DNA of 64,000 nucleotides from Anaerolineae bacterium (lineage in GTDB: Bacteria > Chloroflexota > Anaerolineae > Aggregatilineales > Phototrophicaceae): positions 62,001 to 126,000 of the forward strand of contig JANWYT010000027.1 in the NCBI GenBank assembly GCA_025055175.1, in the 5' to 3' direction. Position 1 is the stretch's first letter. Each line of letters opens with the position of its first letter. The notes under the pieces were generated by a model, which was given only the letters and a program-made list of their open reading frames with translations, was not told where the DNA came from and made no database searches. Both the position numbers and the translations under genes were made by a program. Below are positions 44,788 to 52,419 of the stretch, piece by piece.

Positions 44788-45180
44788 ATGCCTATCCGAG
44801 TTCAGTGGCACGACGAAGCTCGGCGTATTTGGTACCAAGAATTTGAGGGCCATTGGACTTTAGGCGAGTTCCGCCAAGCTATGGAGCAGTCGAACCAAGC
44901 CGCCGAGTTGGTTGCTCCACATCCTCTTTACATCGTTGCCAACATGATAGGGCCTATCTACTTTCCGCCCAACATCATCGCTGCTCTGCACCAAGCCAGC
45001 TTGGAAGTGCGCCCCAACATATGCCTGCACATCATCGTCGGAGGTGGCCAAGTGGTACAAGCGCTGTACGCCCTACCGACAGTCCAGAAGCTCAATCCTC
45101 ACGTGCGCCTGGCTGACACCACCGAAGAAGCCCTCGCCATGATTGAACAAGCGGCAGCGGAGAAGTGCAGCAGTGTATAA
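44788..45180 (+). CDS. Five-member small-protein family, paralogue 4
   Basis: A 130-residue cytoplasmic protein beginning MPIRVQWHDEARRIWYQEFE. It keeps WTLGEF, APHPLYIV, ICLHIIVGGGQVVQAL and LADTTEEALAMIEQ, but has QWH instead of GWY and FPPN instead of LPPG, making it one of the more divergent copies. A possible promoter (TTGAAC 44712, CATAAT 44738) has a 20-base spacer and is weaker than those of the other copies. Function unknown. Confidence 0.85.
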   Translation: MPIRVQWHDEARRIWYQEFEGHWTLGEFRQAMEQSNQAAELVAPHPLYIVANMIGPIYFPPNIIAALHQASLEVRPNICLHIIVGGGQVVQALYALPTVQKLNPHVRLADTTEEALAMIEQAAAEKCSSV

Positions 45181-45230
45181 GACGCGCTAGAGGTTTGCGT
45201 CACACGTCCAACTCCCTGTGTGCCTCGTCA

Positions 45231-45259
45231 TTCACAGCTCAGATATCGTTGGTTATTCT
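45231..45259 (+). promoter_or_regulatory. Promoter of paralogue 5
   Basis: TTCACA (45231-45236) and TATTCT (45254-45259) are 17 bases apart. GGAGG lies upstream of the ATG at 45300. Confidence 0.55.
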
Positions 45260-45299
45260 AGGATAGGCGAGAGCGCTAGGCACGTTTGGAGGATGACAG

Positions 45300-45722
45300 A
45301 TGGGCCTCAAAGTTCATTGGTATGACGAAGCTCGGCGCATTTGGTACCAGGAAGCGTTCGGCACATGGACGGTAGACGACTACTGGGAGAGCGTCAGGAT
45401 CACTCACGCGGCCTTCGACGCCGTCCACCCTGACCCTGTTTATACGGTGACGGTGTTCCGCGGCCCGCTGTACCTGCCACCGGGCATTATGTCGGCGCTG
45501 CGCAGCGCCAGTGGCCAGGTGCGGCCCAACGAGCGAATCTTGGTCTACGTCGGCGGAGGGCTGCTGGCGCGCTCCATCTTCAAAGTGCGCAACCTGATCG
45601 ACCCGAACGACCACACCGCTCTGGCCAACACCCTCGACGAAGCCCTCAAGCTGATCGAAGAGGTCATCGCCTACGACAAGACCCTGCCAGACATTGGCCC
45701 GCACAACCGCCCCAGGCGCTGA
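45300..45722 (+). CDS. Five-member small-protein family, paralogue 5
   Basis: A 140-residue cytoplasmic protein beginning MGLKVHWYDEARRIWYQEAF. It keeps WTVDDYW, VHPDPVYTV, LPPGIMSALRSAS, RPNERILVYVGGGLLARSIF and LANTLDEALKLIEE. A good GGAGG ribosome-binding site precedes it. It is the last copy; gabT starts 58 bases further on. Function unknown. Confidence 0.85.
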   Translation: MGLKVHWYDEARRIWYQEAFGTWTVDDYWESVRITHAAFDAVHPDPVYTVTVFRGPLYLPPGIMSALRSASGQVRPNERILVYVGGGLLARSIFKVRNLIDPNDHTALANTLDEALKLIEEVIAYDKTLPDIGPHNRPRR

Positions 45723-45780
45723 ATACCGTCCATCTTGCGCTATACTAGGCCCAAAACCTTAGCGCAGAGATGGATGAGTC

Positions 45781-47076
45781 ATGCTTGATACACCAATCAC
45801 CCGCACCGAAGAACTGCTGCTTATGCGCCAGGACGCCATTCCGCGCGGCCTAGCAACGGCCCATCCAATTGTCTTAGCGCGCGGACAGGGCGCGCGCGTC
45901 TGGGACGTGGAGGACAAAGAATACATCGACTTCATCGGCGGCATTGGCGTGCTGAACGTGGGCCACAACCACCCGCGCGTGGTGGCCGCCGTCGTGCGGC
46001 AAGCCCAACAGCTCATGCACACCTGCTTCCAGGTGGCTATGTACGAGCCGTATATCCACCTGGCCCGCGCCCTCAACCGCGCCATGCCCGGCGGCGTACA
46101 GGCCAAATCCGTCCTGTTCACCAGCGGCGCAGAAGCCACCGAGAACGCCATCAAGATCGCCCGCGCCTACACAGGCCGCCCTGGCGTCATCGCCTTCAGC
46201 CACAGCTTCCACGGCCGCACCCTGCTGGGCATGAGCCTCACCGGCAAGGCCAATCCCTACAAGCAGAACTTTGGCCCGTTCGCTCCAGAGGTTTACCGCG
46301 CCCCTTACCCCTACGAATACTGGGGCTGGACGACCGAGAAAGCGCTAGAGGGCCTGCGCGAGCTGTTCGAGACACAAGTCAGCCCCGACCGCGTGGCCGC
46401 TATCATCATCGAACCCGTCCTGGGCGAAGGCGGCTTTGTGCCAGCCCCGATAGACTTCCTGCGCGCCCTGCGCCAGCTGTGCGACCAGCACGGGATCGTC
46501 TTCATCGACGACGAAATCCAGAGCGGCTTTGGTCGCACGGGCAAGCTGTATGCCATCGAACATAGCGGCGTGACGCCTGACCTGGTGACCTTCGCCAAGA
46601 GCGTGGGCGGCGGTCTGCCCATCAGCGGCGTGACGGGCAAAGTCGCCATCATGGACGCGCCACAGCCTGGCGGCCTGGGCGGCACGTTCGGCGGCAACGT
46701 GCTGGCCTGTGCAGCGGCTCTGGCCGTCTTCGACATCTTTGAGCGCGAAGACCTGCTGGCGCGCGGCCAAGCGTTGGGCCAGACGCTGCGCGACGCCTTC
46801 GAGGCCTGGCAGCGCCGCTATCCGCAGATCGGCGACGTGCGCGGCCTCGGCCCTATGCTGGGCCTGGAATTCGTGAGCGACCGCCAGACGCGCCAACCAG
46901 CTCCGCACCTGGTGAGCCAGATCGTGGAGCGCGCTCGCGAGCGCGGCCTGCTGCTGCTGAAAGCCGGCATGTACGGTAGCGTCATCCGCGTCCTCGTGCC
47001 GCTGGTGGCCAGCGACGACGACATCGACCAAGCGCTGGACGTTTTTGCGGCTGCGCTGGCCGACGTGCTGGGATAG
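45781..47076 (+). CDS. gabT: 4-aminobutyrate aminotransferase, class III PLP enzyme
   Basis: A 431-residue fold-type I aminotransferase. VLFTSGAEATENAIKIARAY is the phosphate-binding region. FIDDEIQSGFGRTG contains the Asp that contacts the pyridine ring. TFAKSVGGGLPISGV carries the PLP-binding Lys273. A C-terminal GDVRGLGPMLGLEF segment matches class III enzymes. GabT converts GABA and 2-oxoglutarate to succinate semialdehyde and glutamate. The assignment over ornithine or beta-alanine transaminases rests on overall resemblance and on the succinate-semialdehyde dehydrogenase gene that follows after 11 bases. A TATACT -10-like element lies at 45741. Confidence 0.88.
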   Translation: MLDTPITRTEELLLMRQDAIPRGLATAHPIVLARGQGARVWDVEDKEYIDFIGGIGVLNVGHNHPRVVAAVVRQAQQLMHTCFQVAMYEPYIHLARALNRAMPGGVQAKSVLFTSGAEATENAIKIARAYTGRPGVIAFSHSFHGRTLLGMSLTGKANPYKQNFGPFAPEVYRAPYPYEYWGWTTEKALEGLRELFETQVSPDRVAAIIIEPVLGEGGFVPAPIDFLRALRQLCDQHGIVFIDDEIQSGFGRTGKLYAIEHSGVTPDLVTFAKSVGGGLPISGVTGKVAIMDAPQPGGLGGTFGGNVLACAAALAVFDIFEREDLLARGQALGQTLRDAFEAWQRRYPQIGDVRGLGPMLGLEFVSDRQTRQPAPHLVSQIVERARERGLLLLKAGMYGSVIRVLVPLVASDDDIDQALDVFAAALADVLG

Positions 47077-47087
47077 GGAGAGAGGGC

Positions 47088-48518
47088 ATGAGCGGTTACG
47101 CCTGGCCCGCCTGGGCCGAAGCCATCCTACAGGCTCGGCCAGAGCGCAGCTTTGCAGTGCGCAGCCCGTCCAGTGGTCAGGTCGTGGCCTACGTGGCCGA
47201 CCAAGACGAGGACGCGGCGCGCCAAGCTGTTGAACGCAGCGTTGCTGCCTTCGAGCAGTGGCGGCAGACCACGCCTTACGAACGCGCCGCCTTGCTGCGC
47301 CGCTGGTTCAACGCCATCACCGAACACGCCCCCACGCTGGCCCGCCTCACCGCCCTAGAGATGGGCAAGCCCATCACCGAAGCGCTAGGAGAGGTGCGCT
47401 ACGCCGCCGCCTTCGTAGAGTGGTACGCTGAAGAAGCCAAGCGTGTCTACGGCGACGTCATCCCCAACCACCTGCCTCACAAGCGCCTGTTCGCCATCAA
47501 GCAGCCCGTCGGGCCGGCCTACGCCATCACCCCCTGGAACTTCCCCTCAGCGATGGTGACGCGCAAAGCCGCGCCTGCTCTGGCCGCTGGCTGCACCATG
47601 ATCCTCAAACCTGCCGAACAATCGCCGCTCACTGCTCTGGCCCTGGCAGCCCTGTGGCAGCAAGCAGGCGGCCCGCCCGACGCCTTCATCGTCCTCACTT
47701 GCGCCGATCCCGTCCTCGTCTCGCAGGTCATGTTCGCTGACGAGCGGGTGCGCAAGCTCAGCTTCACGGGCAGCACGGAAGTCGGCCAGCTGCTCTACCG
47801 CCAGGCATCGCAGACGGTCAAGCGCCTGTCGCTGGAATTGGGCGGTCACGCCCCCTTCATCGTCTTCGACGACGCCGACGTAACCCACGCCGTGCGCGAA
47901 GTCGTCGCCAGCAAGTTCCGCAACGCCGGCCAGACCTGCGTCTGTGCCAACCGCATTTACGTGCAGGCGGGCATCGCCCAGGCTTTTGGCGAACAGTTGG
48001 CTCAGGCAGTGGCCGCTTTGCGCCTGGGCGACCCGCTGGACGAAGCGACGCAGATTGGCCCGCTGGTAGACGAAGTTGGCTTGGCCAAAGTGCAGCGCCA
48101 CGTCGACGACGCCCGTCAGCGCGGCGCGCGCCTGCTAGTGGGCGGGGCGGGACAGGGGGGCTTGTTCTTCCAGCCCACCGTCCTGGCCGACGTGAGCCGC
48201 GACGCCCTCATCATGACGGAAGAGACCTTCGGCCCCGTCGCGCCGCTCGTGCCGTTTGAGGCGGAAGACGAAGTCATACGCCTGGCCAACGACACGCCCT
48301 TTGGCCTGGCCGCCTACCTGTACACCGAGAACATCGCGCGCGGGGTGCGCGTGGCAGAAGCGCTGGAATACGGCATTGTCGGCCTGAACGATGGCGTCCC
48401 TAGCACGGCGCAAGCCCCCTTCGGCGGCGTCAAGCAGAGCGGCATAGGCCGCGAGGGCGGCAAGTGGGGCATTGAAGAATACCTTGAGGTAAAGTATATC
48501 TCCTTGGCCTTGCGCTAG
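47088..48518 (+). CDS. gabD: Succinate-semialdehyde dehydrogenase (NAD(P)+)
   Basis: A 476-residue aldehyde dehydrogenase of typical GabD length. ITPWNFPSAMVTRKAAPALA is the family's nucleotide-binding and substrate segment. LSLELGGHAPFIV carries the general base Glu250, and NAGQTCVCANR carries the nucleophile Cys284, the spacing expected for the family. The PFGGVKQSGIGREGGKWGIEEY ending (shown in part) is characteristic of GabD. It oxidises succinate semialdehyde to succinate, feeding the TCA cycle. It is co-transcribed with gabT, together forming the GABA degradation pathway. A good ribosome-binding site (GGGAGAGAGG) precedes it. Confidence 0.9.
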   Translation: MSGYAWPAWAEAILQARPERSFAVRSPSSGQVVAYVADQDEDAARQAVERSVAAFEQWRQTTPYERAALLRRWFNAITEHAPTLARLTALEMGKPITEALGEVRYAAAFVEWYAEEAKRVYGDVIPNHLPHKRLFAIKQPVGPAYAITPWNFPSAMVTRKAAPALAAGCTMILKPAEQSPLTALALAALWQQAGGPPDAFIVLTCADPVLVSQVMFADERVRKLSFTGSTEVGQLLYRQASQTVKRLSLELGGHAPFIVFDDADVTHAVREVVASKFRNAGQTCVCANRIYVQAGIAQAFGEQLAQAVAALRLGDPLDEATQIGPLVDEVGLAKVQRHVDDARQRGARLLVGGAGQGGLFFQPTVLADVSRDALIMTEETFGPVAPLVPFEAEDEVIRLANDTPFGLAAYLYTENIARGVRVAEALEYGIVGLNDGVPSTAQAPFGGVKQSGIGREGGKWGIEEYLEVKYISLALR

Positions 48519-48596
48519 CTGTAACCAATGCTTCACAGAGTCATAACATAACTGTGTTAAGCTGAATGCATAATATTAGTAGTAAGGAGCGCGCTT

Positions 48597-49742
48597 ATGT
48601 CCACATCTAGGCCGGGTCCAGAAGCTAGAAGTCGTGAGCCAATACCTGTCGTTTTGGTCAGTGCTGAGGGCCAGGAAAAAGAGAAAGATAAAGGAGCGCC
48701 GCTGCGCTTCTATGCGCTGCTCATCTTCTTCGGGACGCTGCTGGGGACGCTACTGGGCGCCGTCGCCGATCTAGGCGAGGCCACCCAGACGATTGAGCGC
48801 TTCCAGGAGATTCTCAACCCGCCGCCCAAGCTGTGCGTGGTGGGCAGCGACACCATCCTCGGCCTAGATTTGAAGCTGTCGCTGGATTGGAAGCGCGAAT
48901 TCGAGGATCGTCACCGCGTCAACGTCGATATCCAAGCGATCGGCAGCGGCAACGGCGTGCGCCGCGCCGCCGAAGGCGGTTGCGCCCACGTGCTGGCCAT
49001 GTCCGAGCCAATGTCGCGCAACCAACAGCAGACTTTGCAGAATGCAAACGTGCAGGTGCAATGCGCTGCTCCTGTCGGCTACGACGTCATCGCCTTCGTG
49101 ACAGACATCAACAACCGCATTCCTAGCTTGCAATACCGCGACCTGACGCGCATCCTAGATGGGCGCGTAGAGAATTGGTCTGCGCTCGACCGCCGCCAGA
49201 ACAGGCCAGTCACCATCTGGGCGCGCCCTGGCAGCGGCACGACGGCCCACATCCTCACGCACTTCACTCCGCCCTACACTGGCGACACCACCAACAACTT
49301 TCCCCCCACCGCCAACTACGCCTTCTGCTACAACAACGAAGAATGCTTGAACCAAACGCTGGCCACCCCCGGCTCGCTCTACTGGGTGGGCGTGGCCTGG
49401 ATGCGCACCAAGCCGCCGCGCTATCTGCGCGTCCTGCCCATCCTAGCTGGCGATGAGCGGCCCATCAACCCACTAGAGGACAAGTTCACCCTAGAAGAAT
49501 ATCCCAGCCTTCTGGTGCGGCCACTGTACCTCTATGTGGTCGTCGGCCCTGACATGACCCCTGAGCAAGCTCAGCTGGCTCGCGACTTCTTGACCTATGC
49601 CCGCAGCCTGAACGGCCAATCGCAATTGGAGCAGCGCGGCTACATCACCTATTTTGACGCTGCGGCCGATGTTCCTATCGAGCTGCCGCCAGCCTTCGTG
49701 CCTGATCCCAGCACTGGCCGCGCGCCGGTCTGCTTAGGCTGA
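48597..49742 (+). CDS. Membrane-anchored PstS-like (PBP-like) solute-binding protein
   Basis: A 381-residue protein. AAGGAG lies nine bases before the ATG. Instead of a signal peptide it has a cytoplasmic, charged N terminus (1-40) and then one membrane helix (about 41-60, YALLIFFGTLLGTLLGAVA). The rest is a periplasmic-binding-protein fold of the PstS/PBP-like family: VVGSDTI, IGSGNGVRRAAEGG, VGYDVIAFVTDINN and a PVTIWARPGSGT phosphate-type anion loop. PstS-like proteins bind phosphate or related anions. No pst transporter genes are present, so it may act as a sensor or scaffold, not in uptake. That is inference. Confidence 0.8.
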   Translation: MSTSRPGPEARSREPIPVVLVSAEGQEKEKDKGAPLRFYALLIFFGTLLGTLLGAVADLGEATQTIERFQEILNPPPKLCVVGSDTILGLDLKLSLDWKREFEDRHRVNVDIQAIGSGNGVRRAAEGGCAHVLAMSEPMSRNQQQTLQNANVQVQCAAPVGYDVIAFVTDINNRIPSLQYRDLTRILDGRVENWSALDRRQNRPVTIWARPGSGTTAHILTHFTPPYTGDTTNNFPPTANYAFCYNNEECLNQTLATPGSLYWVGVAWMRTKPPRYLRVLPILAGDERPINPLEDKFTLEEYPSLLVRPLYLYVVVGPDMTPEQAQLARDFLTYARSLNGQSQLEQRGYITYFDAAADVPIELPPAFVPDPSTGRAPVCLG

Positions 49743-49772
49743 GCGCAGCCTCGGCTTCCAGCTATCAGAGTT

Positions 49773-50324
49773 TCATGAGCCTAGTGTCACATTTTGACGC
49801 AAGCAAGGCTTCGTCGTGAAGCGCAGGGGCTGGAGGTGCGTCTCTTCTAGCTGTAGCCGATCAGGTTTCGTGTCCTCCGACCAATCCAAGCTGGGTTGGG
49901 TTTGCTCAAGCTGGTGCAGATCATCCGCAGACGTGGCCAGCTGCTCAGGCTGCGCTGCCCAGCGCTGCGCGGCGTTCAGCAAAGCGAGGCGCGAGACGGG
50001 TTTAGCCAAGAAGTCGTCGAAGTCGTTGTCTTTGCACCACTGAGCCTGGTCGCCCACCATCGTCGCCGTCAGAGCGACGATAGCTGCGTGCTTGGTCAGG
50101 GGGTGTTCGCGCAGGCAGGCCGCCACCTGCACACCGCTCATGTCCGATAGGTGCAAGTCCATCAACACAAGGTCGGGACGGTGGTGGATGGCCATGCTGA
50201 TCCCTTGCTCGCCGCTGTTAGCTCCCAACACAAGGTAACCAGCGGCGCGCAGGGACTTGCTCACCAGCTCCAGGTTCAGCGGATTATCTTCAATGTACAA
50301 CACGATGGGTAGGGCTTGGCTCAT
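49773..50324 (-). CDS. Stand-alone response regulator receiver (CheY/DivK-like) 1
   Basis: A 183-residue protein starting at MSQALPIVLYIEDN (50324); the longer frame would add an unlikely 16-residue leader. The receiver domain (about 5-125) has the acidic pair Glu12-Asp13, the phospho-acceptor Asp56 in LMDLHLSD, the switch Thr in ALTA and Lys108 in FLAKPV. A polar tail of about 55 residues with no output domain follows. It therefore works through protein-protein contacts. No histidine kinase is nearby. It is closely related to the protein at 50598-51113. Confidence 0.9.
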   Translation of the reverse strand: MSQALPIVLYIEDNPLNLELVSKSLRAAGYLVLGANSGEQGISMAIHHRPDLVLMDLHLSDMSGVQVAACLREHPLTKHAAIVALTATMVGDQAQWCKDNDFDDFLAKPVSRLALLNAAQRWAAQPEQLATSADDLHQLEQTQPSLDWSEDTKPDRLQLEETHLQPLRFTTKPCLRQNVTLGS

Positions 50325-50409
50325 CTCATGCTCTGCTTTGCGTAGGAGAAGGTCTTCATACAGCAAAACCAACGAGGCATTGGCTTAATAATTTTTAATC
50401 CTTAAGGCT

Positions 50410-50438
50410 AGCGTAAACCTAAAGCTAATTTTTGTCAA
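50410..50438 (-). promoter_or_regulatory. Promoter of receiver 1
   Basis: On the minus strand, TTGACA (50438-50433) and TACGCT (50415-50410) are exactly 17 bases apart, about 85 bases upstream of the start. The -35 is consensus, the -10 weak. Confidence 0.5.
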
Positions 50439-50542
50439 GCACAGTCTTTTGGTACTTTTGTAGGATATAACCAAAAGGAAAGGCCAGGACAGCAGCAAAG
50501 AAAACGTTTAGCTCGTGCAGAGTGACGAAAGGCAGCACTTGG

Positions 50543-50571
50543 GCAGGCCCAAGCGTTGCGCTTGGGCCTGC
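50543..50571. terminator. Terminator hairpin downstream of receiver 2
   Basis: GCAGGCCCAAGCG (50543-50555) pairs perfectly with CGCTTGGGCCTGC (50559-50571) around a 3-base loop. It lies 27 bases after the stop of the 50598-51113 gene on the minus strand. It separates the two receiver genes into independent units. Confidence 0.75.
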
Positions 50572-50597
50572 TTGCCGCGTTCGCAGCTACGCGCGCG

Positions 50598-51113
50598 TCA
50601 CTCTGCGTTGGGGCGAGCGATCCGGTGCTGTGAAACAGCGCACCAATGCCATGCGTCGGGCTTGGTCTCTTCCAAGTCAGGCGAGCGGTCGGCGTCTGAC
50701 CATCTATCAGCCAGCTGCGCTTGTTTGCGCTGTTGCGCCTGGTCGGCCCAGTATCTCACCGTCTGCAGCAGGGTGGTACGGCTGACGGGCTTGGTCAAGT
50801 AACCATCGAAATGATTATCTCGGCACCACTGATCTGGGTCGTTCGCGCTGTCTGCCGTCAGAGCTACGATAGCGACGTGCTTGGTAGCAGGATTTTCGCG
50901 CAGGCGCGCCGCCACTCGTATGCCGCTGATGTCCGGCAGATGCAAGTCCATCAGCACCAGGTCTGGGATGTGACGCAGCGCCAGGTTGATTCCTTGCGCG
51001 CCGTTGGCCGCCTCCAGCAAGCGGTAACCCATGAAATGCAGCGACTTGCGGACGAGGGTCATATTCAGCGGATTATCTTCAATGTAGAGGATGCGCGGGG
51101 TGTCTTGAAGCAT
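50598..51113 (-). CDS. Stand-alone response regulator receiver (CheY/DivK-like) 2
   Basis: A 171-residue protein. The receiver domain shows Glu12-Asp13, phospho-acceptor Asp56 in LMDLHLPD, ALTA and Lys108 in YLTKPV, all conserved. The tail of about 50 residues is polar and unlike that of receiver 1. The two share the same numbering of active-site residues and much sequence, so they are tandem paralogues. AAAGGA lies upstream of the start. The region ahead of it (51114-51369) is A/T-rich with no other gene. No partner kinase is encoded in the window. Confidence 0.9.
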   Translation of the reverse strand: MLQDTPRILYIEDNPLNMTLVRKSLHFMGYRLLEAANGAQGINLALRHIPDLVLMDLHLPDISGIRVAARLRENPATKHVAIVALTADSANDPDQWCRDNHFDGYLTKPVSRTTLLQTVRYWADQAQQRKQAQLADRWSDADRSPDLEETKPDAWHWCAVSQHRIARPNAE

Positions 51114-51369
51114 GTTCCGTTTTCCTTTAGCACCGATAATGCGTCAACTGAGAGACTGATTAGCCGTTAAAACTCAGATTAAAGATATTTGAAATAGAAA
51201 GTGCTTTTGTCCGTACATTTCACTTTACTTTTTATTGCGTTTTGCACCATTTTTTGTTGTTCGTTGTTATGTCTTGTATGTCGCATGATATAACAAAAAA
51301 TTTTCACTGTCAATCAGCCCAGACGACACTTAACCTGGAAAGGTCGGAAATTAAAGAACTATATACCAA

Positions 51370-52368
51370 TTATGTGTCTAAGATAAGCAGCCCAGCACCC
51401 ATACGCCAGGCAGCCCACAGGCGCAGGTCGCGGCGCTTGGCGCGCGCGGTGGCCTTCAGCAAGCAGGCGCGCACCAGTTGGCGGGCATGAGCGCGCTCCT
51501 GCGGGCTGACGGAAGCAGGTAGACGGTGGTAGAGTTGAGCCAGGACTTCTAGGGCAGGGCGCAAGCTGTGGGGCGGAGGCGGACTGGCCTGCGCTTCGGC
51601 GGGGAAGCGCCAGGCTGTGAGGTATTCGCGGCCCAGGACAGGCAGCGCGTCGCCATAACGCCGCGCTAGCTCGCGGGCCACAATCCGCCCCGTCTGCTCA
51701 ATCTGGCGGGCCTGCTGCGCAACAGAGACGCTGCTGGCCAAGATGCGTCGGTGCAGCAAGACGTCGCCCAGACGCGCGATTTGCCCGTGCTGAGCTAAGC
51801 GCGTCCATAGATCATAGTCTTCGGTCACGCTGAAAGTGGGGTCGTAGCGCAGACGGTGCGCTTCCAGGACGCTGCGCCGCAGCATGACGGAAGCATGAGC
51901 CAGCGGGTTCTGCCATTGTAGCAGCCAATCGGCGTAGGCAGGTGAAGCACCCAAGCCATAGACAGGCCTGCCGCCGTCCAGGGGCTGGTCGTCTTCGCCC
52001 ACCTGCGCCCAGTCCGTCCCCAACGCCGCCACTTGCGGGTGCGCGTCCAGATAGGCCACCTGGCGCGCCAGTCGTTCGGGCAGCGAGACGTCATCGTCGT
52101 CCATGCGCGCCACGTATTCGCCCTGAGCCATGGCCAGGCCTACATTCAGCGAGCGGGCCAGGCCTATGTTGCGCGCGTTGAAGTGCAGACGTATGCGCCC
52201 ATCCTGAGCAGCATAGCGCGCCAGCACGTCGCGGCTGCCATCACCAGAGCCGTCGTCGACGATGAGGAACTCAAAATCGGGCCAGCTTTGCGCTAGAATA
52301 GACTCGACGGCCGCACCGAGGTAGCGGGCATTGTTGTAGACCGTCATGAGGACAGTGACGCGCGGCAT
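51370..52368 (-). CDS. Family 2 glycosyltransferase
   Basis: A 332-residue protein when started at 52368 (MPRVTVLMTVYNNARYL), with GGGAG upstream; the longer frame runs back through the region of rarA's start and is unlikely. The GT-A fold landmarks are TVYNNARYLGAAVESIL, FLIVDDGSGDGS and VARMDDDDVSLPERLARQV, the latter with the metal-binding acidic cluster. The last 100 residues are helical and basic. It transfers a nucleotide-activated sugar in the cytoplasm. It is divergent from rarA and belongs to the glycan cluster by location. Confidence 0.88.
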   Translation of the reverse strand: MPRVTVLMTVYNNARYLGAAVESILAQSWPDFEFLIVDDGSGDGSRDVLARYAAQDGRIRLHFNARNIGLARSLNVGLAMAQGEYVARMDDDDVSLPERLARQVAYLDAHPQVAALGTDWAQVGEDDQPLDGGRPVYGLGASPAYADWLLQWQNPLAHASVMLRRSVLEAHRLRYDPTFSVTEDYDLWTRLAQHGQIARLGDVLLHRRILASSVSVAQQARQIEQTGRIVARELARRYGDALPVLGREYLTAWRFPAEAQASPPPPHSLRPALEVLAQLYHRLPASVSPQERAHARQLVRACLLKATARAKRRDLRLWAAWRMGAGLLILDT

Positions 52369-52419
52369 GAGAGTCTCCCTGGTCGATGGGGCGCGGCGCG
52401 CCGCAAGAGATGAGCAAGC

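Noticed and set aside
51242-51490. 82-codon plus-strand frame ahead of the glycosyltransferase end
   Set aside because: It runs antisense into the 3' end of the minus-strand glycosyltransferase, has no ribosome-binding site and looks random.
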